This document shows, in pieces, positions 40,134 to 49,497 of a DNA stretch of 64,000 bases. The notes below the pieces were generated by a model. It saw nothing but the letters and a program-made list of their open reading frames with translations, made no database searches and was not told the origin of the DNA. The stretch's first letter is position 1; each line of letters begins with the position of its first letter. Origin of the DNA: Planctomycetota bacterium (GTDB taxonomy: Bacteria > Planctomycetota > UBA1135 > GCA-002686595); NCBI GenBank assembly GCA_016714045.1, contig JADJNY010000001.1, positions 1 through 64,000 on the forward strand, read 5' to 3'. The translations under genes were made by a program, and so were the position numbers.

Positions 40134-43100
40134 TCACCAGATCCGCTCGGCGTGCAGCGTGCAGGCGCCCATCTGGTTCTCGACGCGGCCCGTGACGCAG
40201 AGCACGCCGCCGCCCGCGAGGTGCGCGCCGTCGAACTCGTACACGTCGGGGAAGACGACGACCTCGGCGAGGCCGGTCTCGTCCTCGAGCGTCAGGAAGC
40301 GCATCGAACGCTGATCGCTCGTCCGCACGTGCCGTGATGCGGCGAGCCAGCCGCGCAGCGTGACACGCGCGCCCTGCCACGCGGCGAGGTCGCCGCACGG
40401 GAGCGGGTTCACCGGATGCGACGGCCGTCCGTCGCGCGTGCGCGGCGCGGCGGGGATGCGCTCGTCCGCGGCGCACGGGAAGAGCTCGACGGGGTGCGCG
40501 TCGAGCGTGAGCCCGAGCAGCTCGAATTCGACGATCGCGCGCGTGCGCGGGGCGACGTCGGGGAGGCGCGGGAGCGCGAGCGGCGGCGCCTCGGGCTCGG
40601 CGAACATCGGAGCGCTCTCGCCGCGCGCGAGCGGCGCGTTCGAGAGCCCGAGCCCCTTGCCGCGCCAGCCCGCGGACTTCGCGCGCGCGGCGTCGAGCGC
40701 GCCCTTCTCGCGCTTCTTCGGCGTCGCGCGCGCGGCCGCGAGCTGCGCGGGGTCGAGCCGGCCGTGCTCCTCGGCCGCGGCGCCGCGCGGGAGCTTGCGC
40801 TCGGGCGCGCGCAGGAGGTGCAGGCGCCACAGGAGCTCGGGCCGCGTGCGGTCGAACGCGTCGAACGCGCCGACCTGGATCAGGCGCTCGCACTCGTCGG
40901 TGTGCGCGCCCGTGCGCTCGAGGAAGTCGGGCAGCGACACGAACGCGCCGTGCTCTGCGCGCGCGGCGAGGACGGCGTCGAGCGTGCGCTCGGAGAGCCC
41001 CTTCACCTGCCGCAGGCCGACGCGCAGGCCCGCGGCGAGCGCGCCGGCTTGCGTGCGAGAGCCCGACGCAGGGACGCGGTGCTCGGCGCTGTCGTGCGTG
41101 TGCGCTCCGCGGCCGAGCTCGTACTCGACCGTGAACGTGGCGCCGCTCTTGTTCACGTCGGGGCCCAGGATCGCGACGCCGAGGCGGCGCGCCTCCTCGA
41201 CGTAGACGCGCGCGTCGTAGTAGCCCGTCTCGCTCGCGAGGAAGCTCGCGAGGTACTCGGCGGGGTGGTGCGTCTTGAGCCACACCGCGCGGTATGCGAT
41301 GCGGCCGTACGTCACCGCGTGCGCCTTGCAGAAGCCGAAGGACGCGAAGTTCGCGATCAGGTCCCACACGGAGAGCGCGTCCGTGCGCTCGATCCCTTGC
41401 TCGGCGGCGCCGGCGAGGAACCGCTCGCACAAGGGGCCGAGCTCGTGCGCGCGCCGTTTCTGCAGCGCGCGGCGCAGGAGGTCGGCCTCGGCGAGGTCCA
41501 TGCCCGCGACGCGCGCCGCGGCCTGCATCACGTCCTCCTGGTACAGCATGACGCCGCGCGTCTCCCACAGGACGTCCGTCAGGCGTGGATGCGGCGGCGT
41601 CGGCTCCTCGAGCTGGTTGAAGCGGCGCACGTACGCGTCCTTCATCCCGGAGCCCGCGGGACCGGGGCGGATGAGCGCGACGGACTGGATCACGTCGTCC
41701 ATCGTGCGCGCGCCGATCTGCTGGAGCAGGTTGCGCATGCCGGGCGACTCGACCTGGAAGCAGCCGATCGTGCGGCCCGCGCGCAAGGTCGCCTGCGTCG
41801 CGGGGTCGTCCTCGGCGAGCGCCTCGAGGTCGGGCTCGACGCCGCGCGCGCGCAGCATGGCGAGGCAGTCGTCGAGCGTCGTCAGCACGCGGTTCCCGAG
41901 CAAGTCCATCTTGACGAGCCCGATCGCCTCGACCGCGTCCTTGTCGAGCTGCGTCACGATCACGCCCTTCTTCGCGCGCTGGCACGCGACGACGTCCGTG
42001 ATCGCGTTCGGCGCGACGACGACGCCGCCGGGGTGGAGGCCGTAGTGCCGCGGCGTGTCGACGAGGCGCGCGGCGAGCTCGAGCGCGCGCGTCCACCGCG
42101 CGTCGTCGAACGGGAAGCCCGCGGCCTCGGGCGACTCGGCGAAGAGCCGCGCGAGCGGGTTCGCGCGCAGCTTGGGCGGGAGCGCGGCCCGCGCGGCGGC
42201 GGCGCGCTCGGCGCTCTGCGCGTCGAACTTCGGCGGGAGCGCGAGCCCGAGCTCGGCCTCGCGCGCATCGGTCTCGTCGCCGTCCTCGGGCGCGGCGAAG
42301 TAGTAGGGGAGCCGCCGCGACCACCCGTTCACCTCCGCGGGCGGCAATCCGAGCGCCAACGCCGCCTCGCGGAACGCCGCGCGCACGCCGCAGCGGTTCA
42401 GCGTGGAGATCATCGCGGTGCGCTCGAGGCCGAAGAGCTCGTAGACGTGCGTCAGCACCTCGTCGCGGCGTCGCCAGCAGAAGTCGAGGTCGATGTCGGG
42501 CCGGTCCTTGCGCGACGGGTTCAGGAAACGCTCGAAGGTCAAGCGATAGCGCAGCGGGTCCGCGTCGGTGAGGCGCAGGCAGTACGCGACGAGGCTGTCC
42601 GCCGCGGAGCCGCGCCCGACGCAGGGGATGCCGCGCTCGCGCGCGAAGTCGGCGATCTGCTTCACGAGCAGGAAGTACGGCGCGAAGCCGAGCTGGTCGA
42701 TCGTCGCGAGCTCGTAGTCGAGGCGGCGCACGACCTCGGGCTTGAGCGGCTCGTAACGCGCGCGCGCGCCGTCGAACGCGAACCCCGCGAGCTCCGAGTA
42801 CGCGGTCGCGCCCCGCGCGAGCTCGATCTTCGGGAACAGGATGCCGCCGAGCCGGGGCGTGAACGTGCAGCGTTCGGCGACGGCGAGCGTGCGCTCGAGC
42901 GCGCCGATCACGCCGTCGCCGGCGCGTTCGAACGGCCCCGGTACGTCGCGCAACCCCGCGTAGAGGGCCGCCATCTCGTCCGACGCGAGCAGATGCGCCG
43001 GCGTCTCGGCGATCCACGCGTCGGGGAGGTCGTGCACGAGCGCGTTGTGCTTGATCGCGACGCGCACGCGGTGGTCGGCGAGGCCCTCCGCACGCGCGCA

Positions 43101-44180
43101 GTAGACGTCGGGCACGGCGAGTGTCGCGACGCCGGCGGCGCGCGCGGCGAGCAGTAGCTCCTCGACGGGCACGGCGCGCGCGGGCGGCGGCGTCTTCGGC
43201 GGGTCGAGCTCGTCGTCGGACGCGCGCTCGGCTTGGATCCCGAAGCGCGCGCTCGCGGCGCGCTCGGCCCGGAGCGCGTCGTCGGGCTCCTCCGCGTCGC
43301 GCGGCGCACGGCGCGGCGCGAGCGCGACGAGCTCGCCGTGCTCGTCGCGACGGCTCGAGGGGTAGTGGGGCTCGGCGGGGGAGGCGCCGGGCGGCGCGCT
43401 CGTTCCGCGCGGAGCAGCGTTCTCGCGCTGCGCGGCTTCGGCGGCCGCGCACCGCGCGTCGTCGTCGCGGGCCGCGTCGGCTGCGTCGGCTGCGTCGGCT
43501 GCGCGCCGTGCGTCGCTCTCGCGCGCGTCGGGTCCTCGCGTGCCGAGCCCGTCGTTCTCGTCGCCGCGGTTCGGCGCCGCGATCGTGCGCGTGCTGCGCG
43601 CCTCGAGCGCCGCGTTGCGCGGCAGGGGAGCGCTCACGCGCGCGGTCTTCCGCGCGAGCGCGGCGGGCGCGATCGCGGCGAAGAGCGAGCGCGCGTCGAC
43701 GCGCCCGGTGAGCTGCACGAGCAGGCGCGGGTGGTCGACGAGGAAGATCAGCCCCTCGCGGTGGCGCACGACCTGGTCGGCGAGGCGGAAGTGCCCGGGC
43801 CCGTCGAGCCGCGCGCCCGGACGGCCCGGATCGTCGCCGAGGTGGCGCGCGGAGACGAGCTTGCACAGGTTGCGCCAGCCCGTCTCGTTCTCGACGAGCG
43901 CGACGACGCGGCCCGGCGTGCCCGAAGGATCGGAGAGCTCGGCCCCGACGATCGCGCGCAGGGGCGCGGCGCGCGCGCCGTCCTCGTTCGCCGCGCGGAC
44001 GGCGTTCAGGAACTCGACGACGCCGGCGATCGTGTCGACGTCGCAGAGCGCCAGCGCCTCGAAGCCGAGCTCCCGAGCGCGCGCGACGAGCGCGGCAGGG
44101 GAATCGACCCCCGTGAGCATGGAATGGTGTCCGTGGACCCGCAGGGGCGCGTACATGGCGCTGCGCGGCGCGTTCGGCAT
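40134..44180 (-). CDS. dnaE2: Error-prone DNA polymerase III alpha subunit (DnaE2/ImuC type)
   Basis: A 1348-residue C-family polymerase. The N-terminal PHP domain opens 'APLRVHGHHSMLTGVDS', the polymerase active site is 'RPDIDLDF' (D562, D564), followed by 'RYGLHPGGVVV'-like 'HYGLHPGG', 'DLLGNRVLTTLDD', 'RPGPAGSGMKDAYVRR', and a C-terminal OB fold ('VTLRGWLAASRHVRT...VTGRVENQMG'). The absence of the tau-binding tail of replicative DnaE and the OB-fold end fit DnaE2, the SOS translesion polymerase. About 150 low-complexity residues (roughly 195-345, Ala/Asp/Arg) are inserted after the PHP region. Its promoter shares an element with the Y-family gene at 57870. Confidence 0.88.
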   Translation of the reverse strand: MPNAPRSAMYAPLRVHGHHSMLTGVDSPAALVARARELGFEALALCDVDTIAGVVEFLNAVRAANEDGARAAPLRAIVGAELSDPSGTPGRVVALVENETGWRNLCKLVSARHLGDDPGRPGARLDGPGHFRLADQVVRHREGLIFLVDHPRLLVQLTGRVDARSLFAAIAPAALARKTARVSAPLPRNAALEARSTRTIAAPNRGDENDGLGTRGPDARESDARRAADAADAADAARDDDARCAAAEAAQRENAAPRGTSAPPGASPAEPHYPSSRRDEHGELVALAPRRAPRDAEEPDDALRAERAASARFGIQAERASDDELDPPKTPPPARAVPVEELLLAARAAGVATLAVPDVYCARAEGLADHRVRVAIKHNALVHDLPDAWIAETPAHLLASDEMAALYAGLRDVPGPFERAGDGVIGALERTLAVAERCTFTPRLGGILFPKIELARGATAYSELAGFAFDGARARYEPLKPEVVRRLDYELATIDQLGFAPYFLLVKQIADFARERGIPCVGRGSAADSLVAYCLRLTDADPLRYRLTFERFLNPSRKDRPDIDLDFCWRRRDEVLTHVYELFGLERTAMISTLNRCGVRAAFREAALALGLPPAEVNGWSRRLPYYFAAPEDGDETDAREAELGLALPPKFDAQSAERAAAARAALPPKLRANPLARLFAESPEAAGFPFDDARWTRALELAARLVDTPRHYGLHPGGVVVAPNAITDVVACQRAKKGVIVTQLDKDAVEAIGLVKMDLLGNRVLTTLDDCLAMLRARGVEPDLEALAEDDPATQATLRAGRTIGCFQVESPGMRNLLQQIGARTMDDVIQSVALIRPGPAGSGMKDAYVRRFNQLEEPTPPHPRLTDVLWETRGVMLYQEDVMQAAARVAGMDLAEADLLRRALQKRRAHELGPLCERFLAGAAEQGIERTDALSVWDLIANFASFGFCKAHAVTYGRIAYRAVWLKTHHPAEYLASFLASETGYYDARVYVEEARRLGVAILGPDVNKSGATFTVEYELGRGAHTHDSAEHRVPASGSRTQAGALAAGLRVGLRQVKGLSERTLDAVLAARAEHGAFVSLPDFLERTGAHTDECERLIQVGAFDAFDRTRPELLWRLHLLRAPERKLPRGAAAEEHGRLDPAQLAAARATPKKREKGALDAARAKSAGWRGKGLGLSNAPLARGESAPMFAEPEAPPLALPRLPDVAPRTRAIVEFELLGLTLDAHPVELFPCAADERIPAAPRTRDGRPSHPVNPLPCGDLAAWQGARVTLRGWLAASRHVRTSDQRSMRFLTLEDETGLAEVVVFPDVYEFDGAHLAGGGVLCVTGRVENQMGACTLHAERIW

Positions 44181-44231
44181 GACGGACTCCCTCGAAGGAC
44201 CACGGACACCCTCTCGTCTCTCTCGGGAGCG

Positions 44232-44249
44232 ACCCTAACAGATGGCGAA
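44232..44249 (-). promoter_or_regulatory. Shared translesion-polymerase promoter element, dnaE2 copy
   Basis: On the minus strand TTCGCCATCTGTTAGGGT, 52-69 bases before the dnaE2 start. It matches 17 of 18 bases of the element before the Y-family polymerase (59664-59681). The end TAGGGT fits a TAnnnT -10 hexamer; the TTCGCCATC part may be the regulator site. Confidence 0.65.
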
Positions 44250-44310
44250 TGGACTGTCCAGGAGCAACTGGGCTGGGATCGCCGGGCGAGGCCGTCTCGC
44301 ATCAGAAATG

Positions 44311-44325
44311 GCAGACACTGTCTGC
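44311..44325. promoter_or_regulatory. Perfect 15-bp palindrome upstream of dnaE2
   Basis: GCAGACACTGTCTGC has 7-base arms around a central C, about 130 bases before the dnaE2 start. This is the size and symmetry of a dimeric repressor operator. The protein that might bind is unknown. Confidence 0.4.
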
Positions 44326-44360
44326 AAGATCGCAGGACACGGCGAGAGCGCGCTTCGCGC

Positions 44361-44426
44361 GTCCGCGTCAGCTCGCTCTCGCGCCGTCGCGTCCGCGTCC
44401 GCGTCAGCTCGCTCTCGCGCCGTCGC
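44361..44426. repeat. 36-bp tandem duplication
   Basis: The 30-bp stretch at 44361-44390 recurs exactly at 44397-44426. The second copy contains the last codons and stop of the DHFR-family gene. Confidence 0.8.
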
Positions 44427-45063
44427 GCCGCAGCACGAGGTGCAGCGCACGCTCCGTCGTCGCGTGCTCGACGACGCGCAGGCCGAGCGCGCCGAGGTCG
44501 ATGCCCGTGAAGAGCGCTTCGCCGCGCCCGAGCACGACGGGGGAGATGACGAGGTGCAGGTCGTCGACGTGTCCGGCCTGGAGGAACTGCCGCACCGTCG
44601 CGACGCCGCCGCCGACGCGCACGTTGCGTCCCGCCGCGGCGGCGCGCGCGCTGGCGAGCGCTTCGTCGACGCCGCCCGTGACGAAGTGGAACTCCGTGCC
44701 GCCCTTCATCGCAAAGGACGCGCGCGCGTGGTGCGTCAACACGAACACGGGCACACGGTACGGCGGCTCGTCGCCCCACCAACCCTTCCAGCTCTCGTCG
44801 GGCCACGGCCCGCGCACCGGACCGAACATGTTGCGGCCGAGGATCCACGCGCCGACGTTCTCGAAGCTCCGCCGCGCGTAGTCGTCGTCGACGCCGGTCG
44901 TGCCGTCGCTGCCGAGGTGCATGCGGCGGAATGTCCGCGTCGGGAAGACCCACTCGTGCAGCGCGAGCCCGCCGATGCCGAGCGGCGCTTCGAGGCTCTG
45001 GTCGGGGCCGGCGCCGAACCCATCGGCGGACACGGCGAACGAGCGGACTTGGATGCGCGTCAT
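44404..45063 (-). CDS. Dihydrofolate reductase family protein (RibD C-terminal fold)
   Basis: A 219-residue protein of the DHFR/RibD_C superfamily. It starts 'MTRIQVRSFAVSADGF', has 'WILGRNMFGP', 'PVFVLTHHARASF', 'FHFVTGGVDEALASA', 'VRVGGGVATVRQFL', and 'DDLHLVISPVVLGRGEALF', the usual order for the NADPH-dependent reductase fold of YwjB/YyaP type. The physiological substrate of this group is not known. The start at 45063 has TACGCT 25 bases upstream. The gene is upstream of dnaE2 on the same strand, 223 bases away. Confidence 0.85.
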   Translation of the reverse strand: MTRIQVRSFAVSADGFGAGPDQSLEAPLGIGGLALHEWVFPTRTFRRMHLGSDGTTGVDDDYARRSFENVGAWILGRNMFGPVRGPWPDESWKGWWGDEPPYRVPVFVLTHHARASFAMKGGTEFHFVTGGVDEALASARAAAAGRNVRVGGGVATVRQFLQAGHVDDLHLVISPVVLGRGEALFTGIDLGALGLRVVEHATTERALHLVLRRDGARAS

Positions 45064-45158
45064 CGTGCGGGGGCTCTCTCGAGGGCGAGCGTAGCCGTGC
45101 GCGCGTCGGAGTACACGCAGCGAAACGACTGCGCGGCCGAGCCGGCTGGGTCGGACGC

Positions 45159-46457
45159 TTACGGATTGCGGAGCGAGATCACCCACACGCGGCCGGCGCA
45201 CTTCCCATGCTCGTGCTCGCCGATCGCGAGCTCGCCGCAGCCGTCGCCGTCGACGTCGCCGAGCCGCGCGACGCGCACGCCGAAGGACCAGCCCTTCGAG
45301 GCCACGCGCACGAGGCGCTTCCCGTCCTTGCCCGAGAGGATCGACACACTCCCTTGGCCCGTGGCGTGACCGATCGCGAGCTCGTCGCAGCCGTCGCCGT
45401 CGAGGTCGCCGACGAAGCGGACGTCGCCCAGGTCGCCTTCGGTCTCGAGCTCTTCCCACCACTCGCGCAGGACCGTCGCGTCCTTGCCGGAGACGATCTG
45501 GGCGAGGAAGCGCCGCTCCTTGGCGGGGGAGGTCCACGTCGTGCGCGGCGAGTCGTAGAAAAAGAAGACCGCGTCGAGGAACCCGTCGCCATTCGCGTCC
45601 CCCGCCGATGCCCAGCTCCACCGCTGGACCGACCCGGCGTCCGGGAACTTCGTCTTCGCGAGCACGCGCCCGTTCTGGATCGACACGATCCCCGCGGAGC
45701 ACCCCTCCGCCGGCCGCCAGCCCTGGAAGCGGCAGAACACGTCGCGCGCTCCGTCGCCGTCGAAGTCTCCACTGCGTCCGACGCACTCGCCGTCGAGCAC
45801 GCGGAGAGGTTTCCAGCTTCCTCCGGCGAGCACGCACGTCTTCGAGTCGCACACGAGCGCGAAATCGTCCCGCCCATCTCCGTCGAGGTCGCCGATCGGG
45901 CGCAGGTCGTACGGATCGTACAGCCCCTGGAGCTGGCCTTCCCCCGACGTGAACACGCGCAGGACGGCGGCGCCCTTGCCCGAGTACACCTTGAGGTACG
46001 GCGCCTCGATCCCCGGCTCGCCGCCGACGAAGAACTCGCCGACTCCGTCGCCGTCGAGGTCGGGCAGCGCGCCGACGCGGATCCCGAACCCGTCCCCGCC
46101 GAACGCCTCCTTCGTCGAACGATCGAGGCCGTCGACCCGGAGGAGCACGGCGCCGTCCTTGCCCGAACGCACTTCGGCGAACCCGCGCTCTTGCGTGAGC
46201 CCCGGCACGCCGCTGACCGAGCCCGCGAGGAAATCGGGCGTGCCGTCGCCGTTCATGTCCCCGAGCGCGGTGAGTCCCTTGCCGAGGTGGTCGATGCGCT
46301 GCTCGTCGAGGCCGTGGCCGTCGATCGCGTAGAGCACGCGCGCGCCGGGCGGGAGCTCGAGCTCGGACGCGGTGGGGACCGGCTCCGCGGCCTTCGGCGC
46401 GGCCGGAGGCGATCCGGCGGGAGTCTGCAGCACGAGGAGGAGCGCGATGAGGAGCAT
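45159..46457 (-). CDS. Exported FG-GAP (integrin-alpha-like) repeat protein
   Basis: A 432-residue exported protein. The ATG at 46457 gives a signal peptide MLLIALLLVLQTPAGSPPAA; an upstream ATG at 46538 would add a long basic N-region, as some planctomycete signal peptides have. The mature part contains at least six FG-GAP/VCBS blades with calcium loops: 'GDMNGDGTPDFLAG', 'PDLDGDGVGEFFVGG', 'GDLDGDGRDDFALV', 'GDANGDGFLDAVFF', 'GDLDGDGCDELAIG', 'GDVDGDGCGELAIG'. This forms a seven-blade propeller, probably at the cell surface. Partner unknown. Confidence 0.85.
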   Translation of the reverse strand: MLLIALLLVLQTPAGSPPAAPKAAEPVPTASELELPPGARVLYAIDGHGLDEQRIDHLGKGLTALGDMNGDGTPDFLAGSVSGVPGLTQERGFAEVRSGKDGAVLLRVDGLDRSTKEAFGGDGFGIRVGALPDLDGDGVGEFFVGGEPGIEAPYLKVYSGKGAAVLRVFTSGEGQLQGLYDPYDLRPIGDLDGDGRDDFALVCDSKTCVLAGGSWKPLRVLDGECVGRSGDFDGDGARDVFCRFQGWRPAEGCSAGIVSIQNGRVLAKTKFPDAGSVQRWSWASAGDANGDGFLDAVFFFYDSPRTTWTSPAKERRFLAQIVSGKDATVLREWWEELETEGDLGDVRFVGDLDGDGCDELAIGHATGQGSVSILSGKDGKRLVRVASKGWSFGVRVARLGDVDGDGCGELAIGEHEHGKCAGRVWVISLRNP

Positions 46458-46573
46458 GCGCGTCGAAACCCAGCGCCCTCCGGACGGGTTCCGCGCCTTC
46501 CTCGGATTCCTACTCGCGTGCGCTCGGCGCGAAGGCATGGCGAGCCGCGATGGACTGGGCCGCCGATTCCAAC

Positions 46574-47494
46574 CTAGGCGCGCGCTCTCCCCGGCCGCAT
46601 CACGAGGAACACGCCCGCGAGGATCGTCGCGCAGCCCGCGAGCGTGAACAGCGTCAGCTGCTCGCCGCCGAACACCGCGCCGAGCACGACTGCGACCGCG
46701 GGCGTCAGGTACGAGATCAACGACAGCTCGTGCGCCGGCACGTGGCGCAGGAGCCAGAAGTACAGGCCGAAACCGAGCACGGTGCCGACGAGCGCCAGGT
46801 AGAGCACGCTCGCGACCGCCGTCCCGTCCCACACGCGCGGGAGGTCGCGCTCGAACGCGAAGGCGAGCGCGGAGAGCAGGACCGCGCCGAGCAGCATGCC
46901 GTTGCGGTTCACGAGCACGGAGCTCGTGCCCGCGCCGTCGCGCTTCAACAGCGTCGTGCTGTAGCACGAGACGAGCGGGCTCCCGAGCAGCACGACCGCC
47001 GCGACGAGCGCCTCGGGCCCGAGCGCGCGCACGTCCGTTGCGTAGAGCAAGACGACGCCGACGAAGCCGAGCACGAACCCGAGCCACGGCCGCGCGCCGC
47101 GCAGTCGATGCCCGAGGAAGAAGTGGCTCGACAGCGCCATCATCATCGGGAACACGGACCACAGGATGCAGGTCAGCGACGAGGGAAGGCGCGTCTCCGT
47201 CCAGTACACGATCGCGTAGCTCGCGAAGAAGCTCGTGAGCCCGACCTGGATCCAAAGCCACGGCCTCGGCTTCGCTCCGCCCTCGCGCTTCGCGAGGGTC
47301 GGCGCGATGAGCGCCATGACCGCCGCAGCGAGGCCGAAGCGCACGCCCGCGCTCGTGAACGGCGGCAACGAGCCGAGCCCCTTCGCGATCACGATCCACG
47401 TGCTGCCCCAGATGAGCGAGAGCACGCCGATCACGGCGCGCGCCGTCCAGACGGAGGGTGCGTGCGAGGTCGTGGGGGGAGCTGCGGGGGGCAT
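46574..47494 (-). CDS. EamA/DMT-superfamily transporter
   Basis: A 306-residue integral membrane protein with ten hydrophobic segments arranged as two EamA repeats. Diagnostic parts are 'LSLIWGSTWIVIAKGL', 'ILWSVFPMMMALSSHFF' and, in the second repeat, 'SLISYLTPAVAVVLGAVFGGEQL', which matches the P-T/P-V-A motif of RhaT/YdcZ-like exporters. Members export amino acids, metabolites or drugs; the substrate here is not evident. Encoded on the minus strand, divergent from the TPR-like lipoprotein gene 54 bases away. Confidence 0.88.
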   Translation of the reverse strand: MPPAAPPTTSHAPSVWTARAVIGVLSLIWGSTWIVIAKGLGSLPPFTSAGVRFGLAAAVMALIAPTLAKREGGAKPRPWLWIQVGLTSFFASYAIVYWTETRLPSSLTCILWSVFPMMMALSSHFFLGHRLRGARPWLGFVLGFVGVVLLYATDVRALGPEALVAAVVLLGSPLVSCYSTTLLKRDGAGTSSVLVNRNGMLLGAVLLSALAFAFERDLPRVWDGTAVASVLYLALVGTVLGFGLYFWLLRHVPAHELSLISYLTPAVAVVLGAVFGGEQLTLFTLAGCATILAGVFLVMRPGRARA

Positions 47495-47548
47495 CGATGC
47501 GGGCGCGGAGCTTGGAGCGCGCGAGGAAGCGCGGCATCATGCCGCCTC

Positions 47549-48784
47549 ATGCGCTCCCTGCCGAGTCCGAACTGCCGCGCGAGCCGCCGCACATCGCGCG
47601 CGCGCCGTGTCGCGGCCCTCGCGGCCGCGTTGTTCCTCGCCGCGTGTCGCACCGAATGCACGGACGACCCGCCGCGCCCCTCCGCGGACTCCGCTCGCGG
47701 CGCGATGTCCGAGCGCGGCGCGGACGGTGACGCCGGGAGCTCCTCGCGCGCCGAGGAACGCTCGTCGAGCGCCTCGAATTCGGCCCGGAGCCCGGCGTTC
47801 GACGCGTCCCGGCCGGCTCGAGCTCCTCGAGCGCCGAGCGTGCGCGGCGACGTCGACGCGACGCACGTCGACCTGCTCCCCGAAGGCCTCGTCGCACGCT
47901 CGACCGCGGGGCGCTTGCTCCGCCCGATGGAGTACCCGGCCGAGACGCGCGCGCGGCGCGAACGGGAGCTCGCCGACGCGCAGGCGAAGCTCGACGCCGC
48001 GCCGTCCGACGCGGACGCACTCGTGTGGTACGGGCGGCGCCTGGGCTACCTCGGCCGCTTTCGCGCGGCGATCGCGGCCTTCACGCGCGGGATCGAGCTC
48101 CACCCGGACGACGCGCGCTTCTGGCGGCACCGCGGGCACCGCTGGATCAGCGTGCACGACTTCGCGCGCGCGCGGACCGACCTGGAACGCGCCGCGATGC
48201 TCGTCGCGAACCGGCCCGACGAGGTCGAGCCCGCGGGCCTTCCGAACGCGCGCGGCGTCGAGCTCGACACGCTGAAGCAGAGCGTCTTCTATCACCTGGG
48301 CCTCGCGTGCTGGCTCGGGAACGACGCGGAGGCCGCGGTGACGGCGTGGCGCGAGTGCGTGAAGCACTCGAACAACCCCGACGCGCTGTGTGCTGTCTCG
48401 CACTGGCTCTACTGCGCGCTGCGCGAGCTCGGGCGCGTCGACGACGCGCGCGCGGTGCTCGCGCCGATCCGCGCCGACTTCGACATCGTCGAGAACGAGG
48501 CCTACCACGCGCTCCTGCTCGTCTACCGCGGCGAGAAGCGCGCGGACGAGCTCCTTGCCGAAGTGCGCGCGAAGGGATCGGCGTCGAACGACTTCGCGAG
48601 CGTCGGGTACGGCCTGGCGCACCTCGCGCTCGTCGACGGCGAGCGCGAGAAGGGCCTCGCGCTCCTGTGCGAGGTCGCGAGCGCCCCGAACTGGGCCGCG
48701 TTCGGCTGCATCGCCGCGGACGCGGAGCTCGCGCGGCGCGTGTCGAAGCGCGCGCTCGCCCCCGGCGGGGAGAACCCGCGATGA
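47549..48784 (+). CDS. Tetratricopeptide-like lipoprotein
   Basis: A 411-residue lipoprotein. The start ATG 47549 gives a basic N-region (PSPNCRASRRTSRARR), a hydrophobic core and the lipobox LAAC. A Ser/Ala/Arg-rich linker follows to about residue 90. The rest has TPR-like helical pairs: 'DALVWYGRRLGYLGRFRAAI', 'AAFTRGIELHPDDARFWRHR', 'FYHLGLACWLGNDAEAAVTAW', 'HWLYCALRELGRVDDARAVL'. Such proteins bind other proteins at the cell envelope. Its stop overlaps the SDR start (ATGA), suggesting one operon. Confidence 0.8.
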   Translation: MRSLPSPNCRASRRTSRARRVAALAAALFLAACRTECTDDPPRPSADSARGAMSERGADGDAGSSSRAEERSSSASNSARSPAFDASRPARAPRAPSVRGDVDATHVDLLPEGLVARSTAGRLLRPMEYPAETRARRERELADAQAKLDAAPSDADALVWYGRRLGYLGRFRAAIAAFTRGIELHPDDARFWRHRGHRWISVHDFARARTDLERAAMLVANRPDEVEPAGLPNARGVELDTLKQSVFYHLGLACWLGNDAEAAVTAWRECVKHSNNPDALCAVSHWLYCALRELGRVDDARAVLAPIRADFDIVENEAYHALLLVYRGEKRADELLAEVRAKGSASNDFASVGYGLAHLALVDGEREKGLALLCEVASAPNWAAFGCIAADAELARRVSKRALAPGGENPR

Positions 48785-49497
48785 GCGCGGGCAGCGACCG
48801 CGCGGACCGACCGCGCACGATCGTGATCACGGGCTGCACGCGCGGCATCGGGCGCGCGCTTGCCGAGGAGTTCGCGCGCCTCGGCCACGTCGTCGCGGGC
48901 TGCGGACGCGATGCGAGGCTCGTCGCCGAGCTCGCGCGCGCGCTCGGCGCGCCGCACGCGTTCGAGGCGCTCGACGTGCGCGACGACGACGCGGTGCGAC
49001 GCTGGGTGGAGCGCGTGCTCGCCGCGCGCGGCGCGCCGGACCTCCTGATCGACAACGCGGCGCTGATGAACGACCTCGCGCCCCTGTGGAAAGTGCCCGC
49101 GGCCGAGTTCGACGCGCTCGTCGACGTCAACGTGAAGGGCGTCGCGAACGTGCTCCGCCACGTCGTGCCCGCGATGATCGCGCGCGGGAGCGGCGTGATC
49201 GTCAACCTGTCGAGCGGGTGGGGGCGCTCCGTCGACGCGGAGGTCGCGCCGTACTGCGCGACGAAGTGGGCGATCGAGGGCCTGTCGCGCGCGCTCGCGA
49301 AGGAGCTCCCCGCGGGCCTCGCGTGCGTGCCGCTGTCGCCCGGCGTCGTCGACACGGACATGCTGCGCCAGTGCTGGTCGGACGGCGCGTCGAGCGCGCC
49401 GAAGCCGGCCGCGTGGGCCCGCATCGCCGCGCCGTACCTCCTGCAACTCGGCCCGCGCGACAACGGGAAGCCGCTCACCGTGCCGGGCGGCACGTGA
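48781..49497 (+). CDS. Short-chain dehydrogenase/reductase
   Basis: A 238-residue classical SDR. The nucleotide-binding motif is 'IVITGCTRGIGRALAEEF', with 'LLIDNAALMND' at the NNAG position, the catalytic serine in 'GVIVNLSSGWGRS' and the YxxxK pair in 'APYCATKWAIEGL'. It lacks a recognisable substrate-specific loop, so the substrate is unknown. It is translationally coupled to the TPR-like lipoprotein gene by ATGA. Confidence 0.87.
   Translation: MSAGSDRADRPRTIVITGCTRGIGRALAEEFARLGHVVAGCGRDARLVAELARALGAPHAFEALDVRDDDAVRRWVERVLAARGAPDLLIDNAALMNDLAPLWKVPAAEFDALVDVNVKGVANVLRHVVPAMIARGSGVIVNLSSGWGRSVDAEVAPYCATKWAIEGLSRALAKELPAGLACVPLSPGVVDTDMLRQCWSDGASSAPKPAAWARIAAPYLLQLGPRDNGKPLTVPGGT

Noticed and set aside
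44232..44249. Assigning the shared element as a LexA box
   Set aside because: It does not match the E. coli CTGT-N8-ACAG, the Gram-positive CGAAC-N4-GTTCG, or the alphaproteobacterial GTTC-N7-GTTC types. It is reported only as a shared promoter element.
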